Shown piece after piece: positions 26,587-35,670 of a stretch of 64,000 nucleotides of DNA. The stretch's first letter is position 1, and the number at the start of each line of letters is the position of its first letter. The stretch is from Tepidisphaeraceae bacterium (GTDB lineage: Bacteria > Planctomycetota > Phycisphaerae > Tepidisphaerales > Tepidisphaeraceae). Location: NCBI GenBank assembly GCA_035998445.1, contig DASYHQ010000041.1, positions 62,001 to 126,000 on the forward strand, given 5' to 3'. The position numbers and the translations under genes are program-made. The notes beneath the pieces were generated by a model that was not told where the DNA came from, did not search any database, and saw nothing but the letters and a program-made list of their open reading frames with translations.

Positions 26587-26614
26587 GTGTTACCAACTTG
26601 CTTCGGCATCATAC
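26587..26614. promoter_or_regulatory. NikR-type operator candidate, site 3
   Basis: GTGTTA (26587-26592)-N16-TCATAC (26609-26614), 134 bases upstream of the importer's binding-protein gene. The right half-site is identical to the E. coli NikR half-site. Confidence 0.6.
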
Positions 26615-26747
26615 TTGCTCAGTGGCCGATAGCATGGCTGGCGCGGCCGTGTTGCGTGGGTTGCGGCTGCGCCAGAACGTGCTGCCGGGCCAGTGTTGGC
26701 CACGTGCGTTTTGAGGGTTCTCGCGTCTATTAGGAAGAGGAGCGTTC

Positions 26748-27764
26748 ATGTCCCGTCTGTCCCGCATCGCCGGCAAGATCCGGTCGCTCGCGTTGGCGTT
26801 CTCGTTGGCCGTCCCGCTCGTCGCCGCCGCTCCCGCCGCGGCCGAGCCGTTGAAGATCGGGTACTCGGACTGGCCCGGTTGGGTGGCGTGGGAAGTGGCG
26901 ATCCAGAAGGGCTTCTTCAAAGAGGCCGGCGTGGACGTCGAGTTCACCTGGTTCGAGTACGGCCCGAGCATGGAAGCCTTCGCCGCGGGCAAGATCGACG
27001 CCGTCACGATCACCAATGGTGATGCGCTCGTCACCGGCGCCGGTGGCAAGCCGTCGACCTTGGTGGTGCTGAACGATTACTCGAACGGCAACGACCGCGT
27101 GGTGGGCGGGCCGAACGTGAAATCGATCAAAGACCTGAAGGGGAAAAGCGTCGGCGTCGAATTAAACTTCGTCGGCCATCTGCTGCTGCTCAAGGGGCTG
27201 GAAGCCAACGGTCTGAGCGACACCGACGTGAAGCTCGTGAACTTCCCGACGAACGAGACGCCGCAAGCGCTGGCCTCGGGCGGCGTGGACGCGATCGTGG
27301 CGTGGTACCCGATTTCAGGTCAGGCGCTGCAGCAGGTCGCGGGGTCGACCGAACTGTTCACCAGCCGTGATGCGCCGGGTTTGATCTACGACGGCCTGTA
27401 CGTCAGCCGCGAGAGTTTGGCGTCGAACCGAGATGCGTGGAAGAAGGTGGTGGGGGTGTGGTTCAAGACGGTCGATTTCATCAAGGACCCTGCGACCCGC
27501 GACGAGTCCGTGAAGATCATGGCCGCCCGCGTGAACGTGCCGGCCGAGGAGTACGCCAAGGGACTGGACGGCACCTTCCTGCTCGATCTGGCGGGCAACA
27601 TGGAACGCTTCAAGGAAGGCGACGGTTTGGACAGCATCCACGGGTCGAACAAGACCGTGGACGCGTTCAACACGAAGTACGAGGTGTACAAGGAACCGCA
27701 GGACCTCAAGTCGTACGTCGACGATTCGCTCGTGAAGGAAGTGGCCGCGGAGATGAAGAAATAA
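26748..27764 (+). CDS. ABC importer substrate-binding protein (urea-carboxylase-associated)
   Basis: A 338-residue periplasmic binding protein of the NMT1/SsuA-like type. The signal peptide ends ...APAAAEP. The mature start [20 protein letters not shown] and [18 protein letters not shown] are typical of binding proteins found beside urea/guanidine carboxylases. The ribosome-binding site AGGAAGAGGAG is strong. With the permease and ATPase that follow it makes a complete importer. From the pathway its ligand is probably guanidine or a related small nitrogen compound; the sequence alone does not show this. It is divergent from the catabolic genes with a shared operator region. Confidence 0.92.
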   Translation: MSRLSRIAGKIRSLALAFSLAVPLVAAAPAAAEPLKIGYSDWPGWVAWEVAIQKGFFKEAGVDVEFTWFEYGPSMEAFAAGKIDAVTITNGDALVTGAGGKPSTLVVLNDYSNGNDRVVGGPNVKSIKDLKGKSVGVELNFVGHLLLLKGLEANGLSDTDVKLVNFPTNETPQALASGGVDAIVAWYPISGQALQQVAGSTELFTSRDAPGLIYDGLYVSRESLASNRDAWKKVVGVWFKTVDFIKDPATRDESVKIMAARVNVPAEEYAKGLDGTFLLDLAGNMERFKEGDGLDSIHGSNKTVDAFNTKYEVYKEPQDLKSYVDDSLVKEVAAEMKK

Positions 27765-27782
27765 GGCGCTGCTAATGATTTA

Positions 27783-27818
27783 AAGCGGCAGGGCCGGTTA
27801 ACGCTGGCCTTGCCGCTT
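27783..27818 (+). terminator. Hairpin between binding-protein and permease genes
   Basis: AAGCGGCAGGGCC-N10-GGCCTTGCCGCTT, 18 bases after the stop, followed by GTCGTG. It is probably a partial terminator or mRNA-stabilising hairpin that keeps the binding protein in excess, as in many importer operons. Confidence 0.6.
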
Positions 27819-27867
27819 GTCGTGTGATAAGTCGATCGAAATCCTCCCCGATCTGCAGGTGTAACGC

Positions 27868-29028
27868 GTGAGGAATCGGACTCCCTGGTTTGGCATACGC
27901 AAGCCGCTCTCGCCGACGCAGGAACTGCTGCTGAAGGCGGCTGCGTTCCTGTTGCCGCTGGGTGTTTGGTGCCTGGTGAGCTACTGCCCATACGTGTGGC
28001 ACCCGATGGTGCGGGTGGATAATGGCGGTGGGTCGACGTTTCTGCGCGAAGGCACGCTGATCGAGCGGCAAGCCTTCGCCGCAGAAAATGGCCGGTTGGA
28101 AGCCGCCGGTAAGGCGCGGGCGACCGGTAAACCGGCCAACCCGATCTTCCTGCCCGCCCCGCACGAAGTGGCTACCGCGCTCTACACCGCGTTCACCACT
28201 GAACCTGCCCGTCGCGGTGATCCTTGGCTTCACGAGAGCCTGGCACACTCCGTCACGATCATCTTCTGGGGCTTCGCATCGGCGGCCATCATCGGTGTGC
28301 CGATTGGCGTGCTGTGCGGCACGTTCAACTTCTTTGCGCGCATCACCGAACCGTTCGTCGACTTCATCCGCTACATGCCGGCCCCGGCGTTCGGGGCGCT
28401 GGCGGTGGCGGTGATGGGCATCAACGACGCGCCGAAGATCGCGATCATCTTCATCGGCACGTTCTTCCAGATGGTGCTCGTGGTCGCCAACACCACCCGC
28501 CTGCTCGACACCGCTTTACTGGAAGCGGCCCAGACGCTGGGCGCCAAGCCCAGGCGGCTGCTGACGCACGTGATCGTGCCGGGCATTCTGCCGAACCTGT
28601 ACAACGACATGCGCATCCTGCTCGGCTGGGCCTGGACGTACCTGATCGTGGCGGAGCTGATCGGCGCCAGCTCGGGCATCAGCTACTTCATCAACCAGCA
28701 GGGGAAGTACCGCCATTACGACAACGTCTACGCCGGCATCGTGCTGATCGGGCTGATCGGCCTCGCGACCGACCAGATCATGGCGATCCTCTTGCCGCAG
28801 CTGTTCCCGTGGACGCCCGCGGGCGCGCGGGCCAAGCGGTGGGGCGTGGGTCGGTTGTTTGCCCGCACCGTGAATGCGCTCGGCTCGCCATGGGACGAAC
28901 GCCTGCCCTGGCGCCACGCCCGGCAGAAGCGGGGCGTGGGCTTCTCCAACCTGCCCGCCAGCCGAACGGTGCCTGCGGAGATGACCTCGCGCGAGAAAGG
29001 TGCGGAACCCGATGTACGGATCGCTTGA
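27868..29028 (+). CDS. ABC importer permease (urea-carboxylase-associated)
   Basis: A 386-residue inner-membrane permease starting at a GTG. It has a first membrane segment at residues 22-40 and a periplasmic insertion of about 80 residues. A binding-protein-dependent transport domain follows (residues 120-320), with the EAA loop EAAQTLGAKPRRLLTHVIVP. The C-terminal 65 residues are a basic cytoplasmic tail. It overlaps the ATPase gene by 17 bases, which suggests translational coupling. Family: taurine/nitrate/urea-type permeases. Confidence 0.92.
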   Translation: MRNRTPWFGIRKPLSPTQELLLKAAAFLLPLGVWCLVSYCPYVWHPMVRVDNGGGSTFLREGTLIERQAFAAENGRLEAAGKARATGKPANPIFLPAPHEVATALYTAFTTEPARRGDPWLHESLAHSVTIIFWGFASAAIIGVPIGVLCGTFNFFARITEPFVDFIRYMPAPAFGALAVAVMGINDAPKIAIIFIGTFFQMVLVVANTTRLLDTALLEAAQTLGAKPRRLLTHVIVPGILPNLYNDMRILLGWAWTYLIVAELIGASSGISYFINQQGKYRHYDNVYAGIVLIGLIGLATDQIMAILLPQLFPWTPAGARAKRWGVGRLFARTVNALGSPWDERLPWRHARQKRGVGFSNLPASRTVPAEMTSREKGAEPDVRIA

Positions 29029-29911
29029 CCTCCCCAGCTACCTCGACTTGCCGCCGGCCGTCTACGACCGGTTCCAGCGCATTCGCCAGCGGCCGCAGGT
29101 GATGGAGGTGCGCGACCTGTCGCGCGTCTTCCACGGGCGCGGCGGGGCGGTGACGGCGCTGAACAAACTGAACTTCGACGTGCGCCGCCGCGAGTTCATC
29201 TGCGTGATCGGCCAAAGCGGGTGCGGCAAGAGCACGCTGATCCGCATCCTCGCCGGGCTCGATGAACCGACCAGTGGCGAGGTGTTGCTCGATGGCAAAG
29301 CTGTCCATGGTCCCGGGGCCGATCGTGGCATGGTCTTTCAGGGCTACACGCTTTTCCCGTGGCTTACGGTGAAGCGCAACGTGATGTTCGGCATGCTCGC
29401 CAAGGGCGTGCACCAGGCCAAAGCCGAGTCGGACGCCCGCACGTGGCTGAACATGGTGGGTTTGACGCAGTTCGCCGACTCGTATCCGCACCAGCTATCG
29501 GGCGGCATGAAACAGCGGGTCGCGATCGCGCGGGCGCTGGCAAACCAGCCGCGCATTTTGCTGATGGACGAGCCGTTCGGCGCGCTGGACGCGCAGACGC
29601 GCTCGCAAATGCAGCATTACCTCCAGCAGATCTGGAGCGCGGTGGACGTGACGATCCTGTTCATCACGCACGACTTGGACGAGGCGATCTACCTTGCCGA
29701 CCGCATCATCGTGCTGGGCGCACGCCCGGGCCACGTGCGGGAGATCATCAACGTGCCGTTGCCCCGTCCGCGCACGCGCGAGCAGATGCTCGACCCGTAC
29801 TTCCTGGCCACCAAGGCCCGGCTGGAAGAACTGATCCACCCGCCGGGCGAAAAGGACGCGGAAGAAATCGACTTCCCGCGGATGGTGCCGGTGGAGGATA
29901 GCATTCTGTAG
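29012..29911 (+). CDS. ABC importer ATP-binding protein (urea-carboxylase-associated)
   Basis: A 299-residue ATPase of the TauB/SsuB type. Walker A GQSGCGKST, Q-loop FQGYTLFPW, signature LSGGMKQRVAIARAL, Walker B ILLMDEPFGALD and H-loop FITHDLDEA. The first 30 residues (MYGSLDLPSYLDLPPAVYDR) precede the usual domain start. A GTG at 29000 is an alternative start. The gene ends the rightward transcript, and a solo family B palindrome lies 70 bases downstream. Confidence 0.94.
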   Translation: MYGSLDLPSYLDLPPAVYDRFQRIRQRPQVMEVRDLSRVFHGRGGAVTALNKLNFDVRRREFICVIGQSGCGKSTLIRILAGLDEPTSGEVLLDGKAVHGPGADRGMVFQGYTLFPWLTVKRNVMFGMLAKGVHQAKAESDARTWLNMVGLTQFADSYPHQLSGGMKQRVAIARALANQPRILLMDEPFGALDAQTRSQMQHYLQQIWSAVDVTILFITHDLDEAIYLADRIIVLGARPGHVREIINVPLPRPRTREQMLDPYFLATKARLEELIHPPGEKDAEEIDFPRMVPVEDSIL

Positions 29912-29981
29912 ACGCGTTCTGGGGAGAAGAAAACGCGAATTCGCGATGGCGCGAAGGAAGCCGCGAAGGTGACGTGTGAAA

Positions 29982-30012
29982 CCGTGGCATGGGCGTCTCG
30001 CCCATGCCACGG
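29982..30012. repeat. Solo family B palindrome, copy 3
   Basis: A 31-base perfect palindrome-like unit, CCGTGGCATGGGCG-TCT-CGCCCATGCCACGG. It sits between convergent genes and could serve as a bidirectional terminator. Confidence 0.85.
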
Positions 30013-30025
30013 TGAAGGCAGACGG

Positions 30026-31363
30026 CTACCTCTGCGTGAACTCGATCCAGTTGAGGGTTTGGCCCTGCTTCTCCAACTGTAACTGCAGGGTTTGCGAACC
30101 CTGGGGCAACTGGACGGTCGTCTCCACATCGCGCCAGCCGGAACCATCCGCGGTGACGTCGGCGAGCGATTCGCCGTTCTTGCCGATCGAGATCTTCCCC
30201 GTGGTGTCGCCGACGCGCAGGCGGACGCGGTAGTCGCCGGCCGTGGTCACGTGCACGTTGTAGTTGATTGTCGCGCCGGTGGCGGTGGTGGCCATTTCCA
30301 GAAAGCCGTCGGCGTCCGTGGTGGGCGCGATCTCCATCTTGTCCATCGTCACGTAGCGCTCGGCCTGCAATCGGCCGGGCAGGCGGTAGTAGAGGTCGGC
30401 ATCGTGAACGGGCATGGCGACGTACGCCTCGCCCAACGCCGTCAGTTCACCAGAGCCCTTTCGGAACAGGCTGATGCTCTGGTTGTCGCCGACACGCTCC
30501 TTGAACCACGCGTACGCCTCGACGTGCTGCGATCGCTCCAGCAGGTCCGTCGACTGCACCAGGTACGTTAGCGCCGCAGCGGAGTTCGGCGTCGACCATT
30601 GGGCGTACTCGGTGATCCACATCGGGCGTTTGAACTCGTCGTGCATCATGCCGATCGCCCATCGCATCTCGCCCAGATGGCCGTAGCTGTGGAACGCGGT
30701 CGCCTCGACGTCGACCTTGCCCATGTGGTGCAGGAACGCCTTCAGGAACGGCACCATGAAGGTGTAGGTGACGTCCTTTTTTTCGATCGGGTCGAACGCC
30801 TTGATGCTGTCGCCCGTGGACGACCCGAGCGCCATGTGCGGCCCGATGGTGCGCAGCTTGTGCTGGTCGGCGACCGCCTTGATGCGTTTGTACGCGTCGG
30901 CGGATTCCTTCGGGGTGATGAAGGCCTGGCCCTTCAGGTTCGGCTCGTTCAGCGCCAGCACGGCCCGCGGCTTATGACCCGCAGCGAGGTAGCTCTTCAA
31001 CCCCCCGAGCCGCTCGGCGTCGCCGCCCCACACCATTGGCACGAACTCGACGTTCACGCCCTGCGGCGGCAGGTCGCTGGGCGAGTAGTGCCAGTTGTAC
31101 CACCACGACACGCCCGGCGCGATCTCGCGGAAATCGTCGGCCGACAGCTGATTAGCGCACAAGCCGCGCTTGTGGCTCTGCACCGTCGCCTCGCAATCGA
31201 CGATCCGCTCGGCGGACGCCTTTTGCGCATCCTGAGCGATCGCCGGCGTGGCGACGATCATCGCCAGCAGCAGCATCGCGGCGCTACGGCGCGATCGGCG
31301 GGCGACCGTCGCAATGGTGGGGCTGGTGATGGGCGCAGTTTCCTCGGTCGTGCAATTTCGCAT
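30026..31363 (-). CDS. Secreted beta-1,3-glucanase (GH128-type) with CBM6-like domain
   Basis: A 445-residue secreted glycoside hydrolase. After a signal segment (SAAMLLLAMIVATPAIAQ) comes an Asl1-like/GH128 catalytic domain: RGLCANQL, SWWYNWHYSP, FVPMVWG, LALNEPNL (likely acid/base Glu), FHSYGH and MWITEYAQW (likely nucleophile Glu). Residues about 325-445 (RLQAERYVTMDKMEIAPTTD ... WRDVETTVQLPQGSQTLQLQ) form a beta-sandwich like family 6 carbohydrate-binding modules. GH128 enzymes cut beta-1,3-glucans such as laminarin or curdlan. It is last in a leftward set after a sugar importer. The product oligosaccharides are the likely cargo. Confidence 0.85.
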   Translation of the reverse strand: MRNCTTEETAPITSPTIATVARRSRRSAAMLLLAMIVATPAIAQDAQKASAERIVDCEATVQSHKRGLCANQLSADDFREIAPGVSWWYNWHYSPSDLPPQGVNVEFVPMVWGGDAERLGGLKSYLAAGHKPRAVLALNEPNLKGQAFITPKESADAYKRIKAVADQHKLRTIGPHMALGSSTGDSIKAFDPIEKKDVTYTFMVPFLKAFLHHMGKVDVEATAFHSYGHLGEMRWAIGMMHDEFKRPMWITEYAQWSTPNSAAALTYLVQSTDLLERSQHVEAYAWFKERVGDNQSISLFRKGSGELTALGEAYVAMPVHDADLYYRLPGRLQAERYVTMDKMEIAPTTDADGFLEMATTATGATINYNVHVTTAGDYRVRLRVGDTTGKISIGKNGESLADVTADGSGWRDVETTVQLPQGSQTLQLQLEKQGQTLNWIEFTQR

Positions 31364-31418
31364 TCTGGTGGTCCTTCTGGTGTTGTGTGACAGACGCGTT
31401 GGTGAAAGTTCTGGCGAC

Positions 31419-32378
31419 TTAACCCTTCATGCCGGTGGTCGCGATGCCCTCGATGAACGTACGCTGGGCGACGAAGAACAGGATCAGCACCGGCAGCACG
31501 ACCAGCACGCTGGCGGCCATCAGCTGGTGCCACGGGGTGCCGCCGTGCTGGCTTTGGAAGTTCTGCAAGCCCAGGGCGAGCGTGAACTGCTCGGGGCGTT
31601 GCAGGTAGATCAACGGGCCAAGGAAATCGTTCCAGATGCCCATGAATGCAAACAGCGCCACGACGCTCAGCGCCGGCTTCGCCAGCGGTAGAATAATGCG
31701 GAAGAAGATGCCCGCCTCGCTGCAGCCATCGATGCGGGCGGCTTCGGACAGCTCATCCGGAATCGTGATGAAAAACTGCCGCAGCAGGAAGATGTTGAAC
31801 GCCGACCCGAACCACGCCGGCAGCCAGAGCGGCTTGAACGTGCCCAGCCACGGTTCACCGGTCACGTCGCCGAACCACTTGAACAGGCTGAAGATCGAGA
31901 CCATGGTGACGGGGAACGGCACCATCATGGTGGCCAGCATGATCGCGAACATCACGCCGCGCCCGCGGAACTTGATCTTGGCAAAGCCATAGGCCACCAC
32001 CGCGCTCGACAGCGTCGTGCCGATCACCGCCAGCGTTGCGATGATGACGGTGTTGCGCGTCCAGAGCAGGAAGTTGGCCTTGGGGTTGGTCAGCACGTCC
32101 GAGTAGTTGTTCCACTGGAACGGGCGTGGGATGAAGGTCGGCGGGAACGCCATCGCGTCCTCCAGCGTCTTCAGGCTGGTCGCCAGCATCCACAGGAACG
32201 GCACGATCGCGCCGGTGCAGATGACGATAAGCACCAGGTGCACCAACGGCCGGCCGAACACCAGGCGCCGGCCGCGCTTGGATTTAGCCGACGCGGCGTA
32301 CGCCGTCAGCGCCACGCCTTCCTGCAACGGCGGCGTACCGATCGTCGTCTCGGGTTTGCTGGTGGGAATAGTGCTCAT
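31419..32378 (-). CDS. Sugar ABC importer permease (MalG/LacG type)
   Basis: A 319-residue carbohydrate-type permease with six hydrophobic segments. Residues about 50-75 carry the first, VHLVLIVICTGAIVPFLWML. The EAA loop is ELSEAARIDGCSEAGIFFRI. The start MSTIPTSKPE at 32378 avoids overlap with the upstream permease gene; the frame is open to 32456. No sugar ATPase gene lies nearby, so the importer probably uses a shared MsmK/UgpC-like ATPase encoded elsewhere. Confidence 0.94.
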   Translation of the reverse strand: MSTIPTSKPETTIGTPPLQEGVALTAYAASAKSKRGRRLVFGRPLVHLVLIVICTGAIVPFLWMLATSLKTLEDAMAFPPTFIPRPFQWNNYSDVLTNPKANFLLWTRNTVIIATLAVIGTTLSSAVVAYGFAKIKFRGRGVMFAIMLATMMVPFPVTMVSIFSLFKWFGDVTGEPWLGTFKPLWLPAWFGSAFNIFLLRQFFITIPDELSEAARIDGCSEAGIFFRIILPLAKPALSVVALFAFMGIWNDFLGPLIYLQRPEQFTLALGLQNFQSQHGGTPWHQLMAASVLVVLPVLILFFVAQRTFIEGIATTGMKG

Positions 32379-32416
32379 TGCTCGTATCACCCTATACAGC
32401 GCATTCGGCTGTTCGT

Positions 32417-33319
32417 TTACTTCCCTTGGTAATGTACCCAGTGCTTGCTCGTCCAAGCGGCGATGGCGGTCAGGATCAACACGATCAACAACTGCACCCA
32501 GGCCAGCGCGCTGGCGTAGCCCATCTTCAGGTCTCTGAACGCGCTGTCGTACAGGTACATGGTGTAGAAGTAGGTCGACCGTGCCGGGCCGCCACCGGTC
32601 ATGATGTACGGCGTGCCGAAGACCTGCAGCGTGCCGATGATCGCCATCACCAGGTTAAAGAAGATCACCGGACTGATGCTCGGCAGCGTCACGTGCCACA
32701 CCTGCCGGAATGAATTCGCCCCGTCCAACTCGGCCGCCTCGTACAGTTCGCGAGGCACGTCCTGCAGGCCGGCGAGGTAGATGATGACCGTGTTGCCAAT
32801 GCCCCAGAAGCTCATCAGCACCAGCGCGGGCATCGCCCAGGTGATATCGCTGAGCCAGCCGGGTGGGTTGTCAACGCCAACCGCACGCAGCGCGACGTTG
32901 ATCAGCCCCAGTTTCGCGTTGAACAGCCAGAGCCACAGCATCGCCGACGCCACCGCTGGCACCAGCGAGGGCAGGAAGATGATCGTGCGGTAGATGAACT
33001 GCCCGCGGATCTTCGTGTTCAGCAGGATCGCCACGCCCAGCGCGATCACCATGCCCAGCGGCAGCGCCAGGGCCGCGTAGATGAACGTGTTGCGCAGCAC
33101 CTGCCAGAAAATGGGGTCGTTCCACAGCTCGCGATAGTTGGCCAGCCCGATGAACGTTGGCTTCTGCAGCATGGGGTAGTCGCAGAAGCTGTAGTACAGC
33201 GACAGCGCCACCGGCACCGCGGTGAACGCGACGAAGCCGATGATCCATGGGGAAACGAAGGCCAAACCCTTCAGCAGGTTCTTAGACTCTACGGAGCGTG
33301 CTCGGGACAGGCTGGGCAT
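32417..33319 (-). CDS. Sugar ABC importer permease (MalF/LacF type)
   Basis: A 300-residue inner-membrane partner of the following permease. Six membrane segments, typical opening LAFVSPWIIGFVAFTAVPVA and LSLYYSFCDYP, and the EAA loop ELYEAAELDGANSFRQVWHV. It starts 20 bases after the binding-protein stop and ends 38 bases before the next permease, consistent with one operon. Confidence 0.94.
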   Translation of the reverse strand: MPSLSRARSVESKNLLKGLAFVSPWIIGFVAFTAVPVALSLYYSFCDYPMLQKPTFIGLANYRELWNDPIFWQVLRNTFIYAALALPLGMVIALGVAILLNTKIRGQFIYRTIIFLPSLVPAVASAMLWLWLFNAKLGLINVALRAVGVDNPPGWLSDITWAMPALVLMSFWGIGNTVIIYLAGLQDVPRELYEAAELDGANSFRQVWHVTLPSISPVIFFNLVMAIIGTLQVFGTPYIMTGGGPARSTYFYTMYLYDSAFRDLKMGYASALAWVQLLIVLILTAIAAWTSKHWVHYQGK

Positions 33320-33339
33320 AGCTTGGGCTCGCGAAATGG

Positions 33340-34722
33340 CTAGTTGGACGCTGTGACGTCACCCGCATCACGGCGTTGTTGTTGCCGCTGCATGAACTGG
33401 TCGTACTTGGCCTGCAGTGTGGCCTGCACCTCTTTCAGGCCTTCCTCCGGCGTGGTCTGAAGCAGCGCCAGCCGTTGGACGAAGTTGTTCAGTTCAGCGC
33501 CAACCTCGGGCAGGATCGGCACCGGTGGCGACGTGTGCGCGTTCGGGCTGGCTGCGAGTCGCTCGAACAGGCGGATGTGCGGGTTGCGGTGCGTCGTCAT
33601 GAACGTTTCGCTGACGTTGGCCAGCGGCGACGTCTTGCAGTGCAGGTTGCAGAGCTTCTCCATCACGTCCTGCCGGTTCACGTAGGCGATAAATTCGAAC
33701 GCCTCGTTCTTGTGCCTGGCCCCGCGCGGGATCACCAGCACGTCGGCGGTGCAATAGGTAACGTCGTCCAGCCCCGGCACGGCGGCGGGGAACGGCGCCG
33801 CGGCCCACTGGCCGTCCATCGACGGCTTGAGGTTGTGAATGAAGTTGGCCATGAACGTTCCCTGTTTCACCATGGCCACGGTGCCGGCGACGAACGGGTT
33901 CTGCGGTGAATCGAACCCGCCGAAGCCGGTGCGGAATTCGGTCATCGCATCTTTGCCGAGCTTCTTGGAATAGCTTTGCACCCACTCGTACGACCTGATG
34001 ACGGCCGGGTCGGTGAACGTAAATCGCTTGTTGCGCTCGTCCCACCAGTTGCCGCCGAACCACAGGCAGGTGTAGTCGAGGTACCAGCCCGGTTCCAGCG
34101 GCAGGTAACCCGTGCGGATGATGTTCCCGCGAGCGTCGACCTCATCCAGGGCGCTAGCGTAGGCGTCCAGTTCGCTTAGAGTGCGCGGGGCTCGATCCGG
34201 ATCGAGCCCCGCGGCGCGAAGGGCGTCCGCCCGCTTGGCGAACAGATCCTTGTTGTAGTGCAGCGCGACGTTGTAGGGCGTGCTGACCAGCGCGTAGAGC
34301 TTGCCGTCGTACTTGCACCCTTCCCAGAAGACCGGTTTGTACGTCGCAGCCGTGATGCCGTGGGCGGCCGCAAGTTCGTCCAACGGTTCAAGCGCGTCCA
34401 TCGCGGCGAACTGGGGGACGTTGGGCGTCCAGAGCCCGGCGATGTCCGGTGGCACCCCCGCCGCGGTGGCAATCAGCGTCTTCTGGTTCACGCTGCTGGT
34501 CGACAGGTAGCGGACGAAGATGCCCTTGTCCCGGCCGACCGTGTCGTTGAACGCGTCGACGATCTGCCGCATCTGCGACTCTTCGTTGCCGGTCCACTTT
34601 TCCCAATAATCGACCACGACGCGATCGTCCGGCACGCTGGCGTTGCCGCGTGGGCCCACGAGCATCAGCAGCGCAGCGCACAGGACCAACAGGAGAATGA
34701 CGCCCGACTTGATGATTCTCAA
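33340..34722 (-). CDS. Sugar ABC importer substrate-binding protein
   Basis: A 460-residue extracellular solute-binding protein, family 1. The N-terminus MRIIKSGVILLLVLCAALLM looks like a signal or lipoprotein-like anchor, but no clear lipobox Cys follows. Family features: VVVDYWEKWTGNE, IPRGARHKNEAFEFIAYV, aromatic residues (WYLDYTCLWFGGNWW) fit for stacking sugars. Its ligand is inferred from the neighbouring beta-1,3-glucanase and alpha-galactosidase and could be gluco- or galacto-oligosaccharides. Confidence 0.93.
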   Translation of the reverse strand: MRIIKSGVILLLVLCAALLMLVGPRGNASVPDDRVVVDYWEKWTGNEESQMRQIVDAFNDTVGRDKGIFVRYLSTSSVNQKTLIATAAGVPPDIAGLWTPNVPQFAAMDALEPLDELAAAHGITAATYKPVFWEGCKYDGKLYALVSTPYNVALHYNKDLFAKRADALRAAGLDPDRAPRTLSELDAYASALDEVDARGNIIRTGYLPLEPGWYLDYTCLWFGGNWWDERNKRFTFTDPAVIRSYEWVQSYSKKLGKDAMTEFRTGFGGFDSPQNPFVAGTVAMVKQGTFMANFIHNLKPSMDGQWAAAPFPAAVPGLDDVTYCTADVLVIPRGARHKNEAFEFIAYVNRQDVMEKLCNLHCKTSPLANVSETFMTTHRNPHIRLFERLAASPNAHTSPPVPILPEVGAELNNFVQRLALLQTTPEEGLKEVQATLQAKYDQFMQRQQQRRDAGDVTASN

Positions 34723-34815
34723 CGTTGCGGCCTCACGCGAACCGAGTGATCGAATTGCAACTGGCCGCTAAAGCGGCCAGTCCGGCGAAAGGGTGCCGAA
34801 GTGTCGTACGGAAGG

Positions 34816-35568
34816 TTACCACTTCGTGATGAAGTTTGCCTTCGTCAAACCACCTTTTCGGAACGATTCCACGTGCCCGTCGACGAACGCCGCTGCGACG
34901 GCCGTGTTGCGATTGTGGCGATAGCGAAGCCCCGATGGCCCCGCGTACTCCGGACCATCCTTGTCGGCAGCAACGACGTAGACCGGGTCGCTCAGCTTAT
35001 GCCCGTTGGCTTCGAACCACGTCCGGTCGTTGAACGAATTGATATCGTTGTCGTCCTTGTATTGGAAGCTGGCTCCGAAATTGTCGGTGTTGACCCAACT
35101 GCCCCAAGAGAAGTTCTCTCGTCCGTCACCCAGTAAGAGAGCACGAGAAGGATGCCGTATCTGCGACATCTTCCGCCCTTCCCCTGGGAAATTTAACCAA
35201 GGCATCGCATTATTATTGAATGCGAAGGTGATCGGGTTCTTCTGGGTTACAAACGTCAAATTCTCATTACGGTTCGGGCACGTCCAGATCTTCGTTCCGT
35301 TAGAACCGTCGCCACGGCTGAGGAAGTACGAAGTCAGTTCGAGGTCGATAAACTCAGTCTTCGGCATCCACCCGCGCTGGTCGGCGACGTACATCTGGAT
35401 CGCCAACGCGATCTGGCGCTGGTTGCTGAGGCACGCGACCGTGTTGCCTGCCTCACGCGCTTTGCCCAGCGAGGGCAAGAGGATCGAGATCAGCACCGCG
35501 ATGATTCCGATGACGACCAGCAGTTCAACTAAGGTGAACGCGCGGCCACAGTGGGGGCGCGTAAGCAT
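34816..35568 (-). CDS. Prepilin-like secreted protein (N-methylation motif)
   Basis: A 250-residue protein. MLTRPHCGRAFTLVELLVVI is a type IV prepilin/pseudopilin N-terminus, cut before Phe and followed by a 20-residue hydrophobic helix. The body contains SNQRQIALAIQMYVADQRGW, four cysteines or fewer, and the terminal AFVDGHVESFRKGG motif common in the abundant planctomycete prepilin-like (DUF1559-related) proteins. Such proteins occur in large numbers near polysaccharide genes, perhaps as surface display or uptake pseudopili. Here it sits inside the sugar-importer unit. Confidence 0.9.
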   Translation of the reverse strand: MLTRPHCGRAFTLVELLVVIGIIAVLISILLPSLGKAREAGNTVACLSNQRQIALAIQMYVADQRGWMPKTEFIDLELTSYFLSRGDGSNGTKIWTCPNRNENLTFVTQKNPITFAFNNNAMPWLNFPGEGRKMSQIRHPSRALLLGDGRENFSWGSWVNTDNFGASFQYKDDNDINSFNDRTWFEANGHKLSDPVYVVAADKDGPEYAGPSGLRYRHNRNTAVAAAFVDGHVESFRKGGLTKANFITKW

Positions 35569-35670
35569 GGGGTATGTCCTCCGTACCGCGATGACGTTCA
35601 GGGCGAATTGTCGAGAAGGCGATGGACGGCGCGTTAACGCCGTCCATCGCAGAAGCGTTCGGCGTAAGGG

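Noticed and set aside
26335-26747. Guanidine-I (ykkC) riboswitch in front of the importer genes
   Set aside because: Looked for because such carboxylase clusters often carry one; the conserved CUAGGG/GGUCCGAGAG/ACACGG-type boxes are not visible on either strand.
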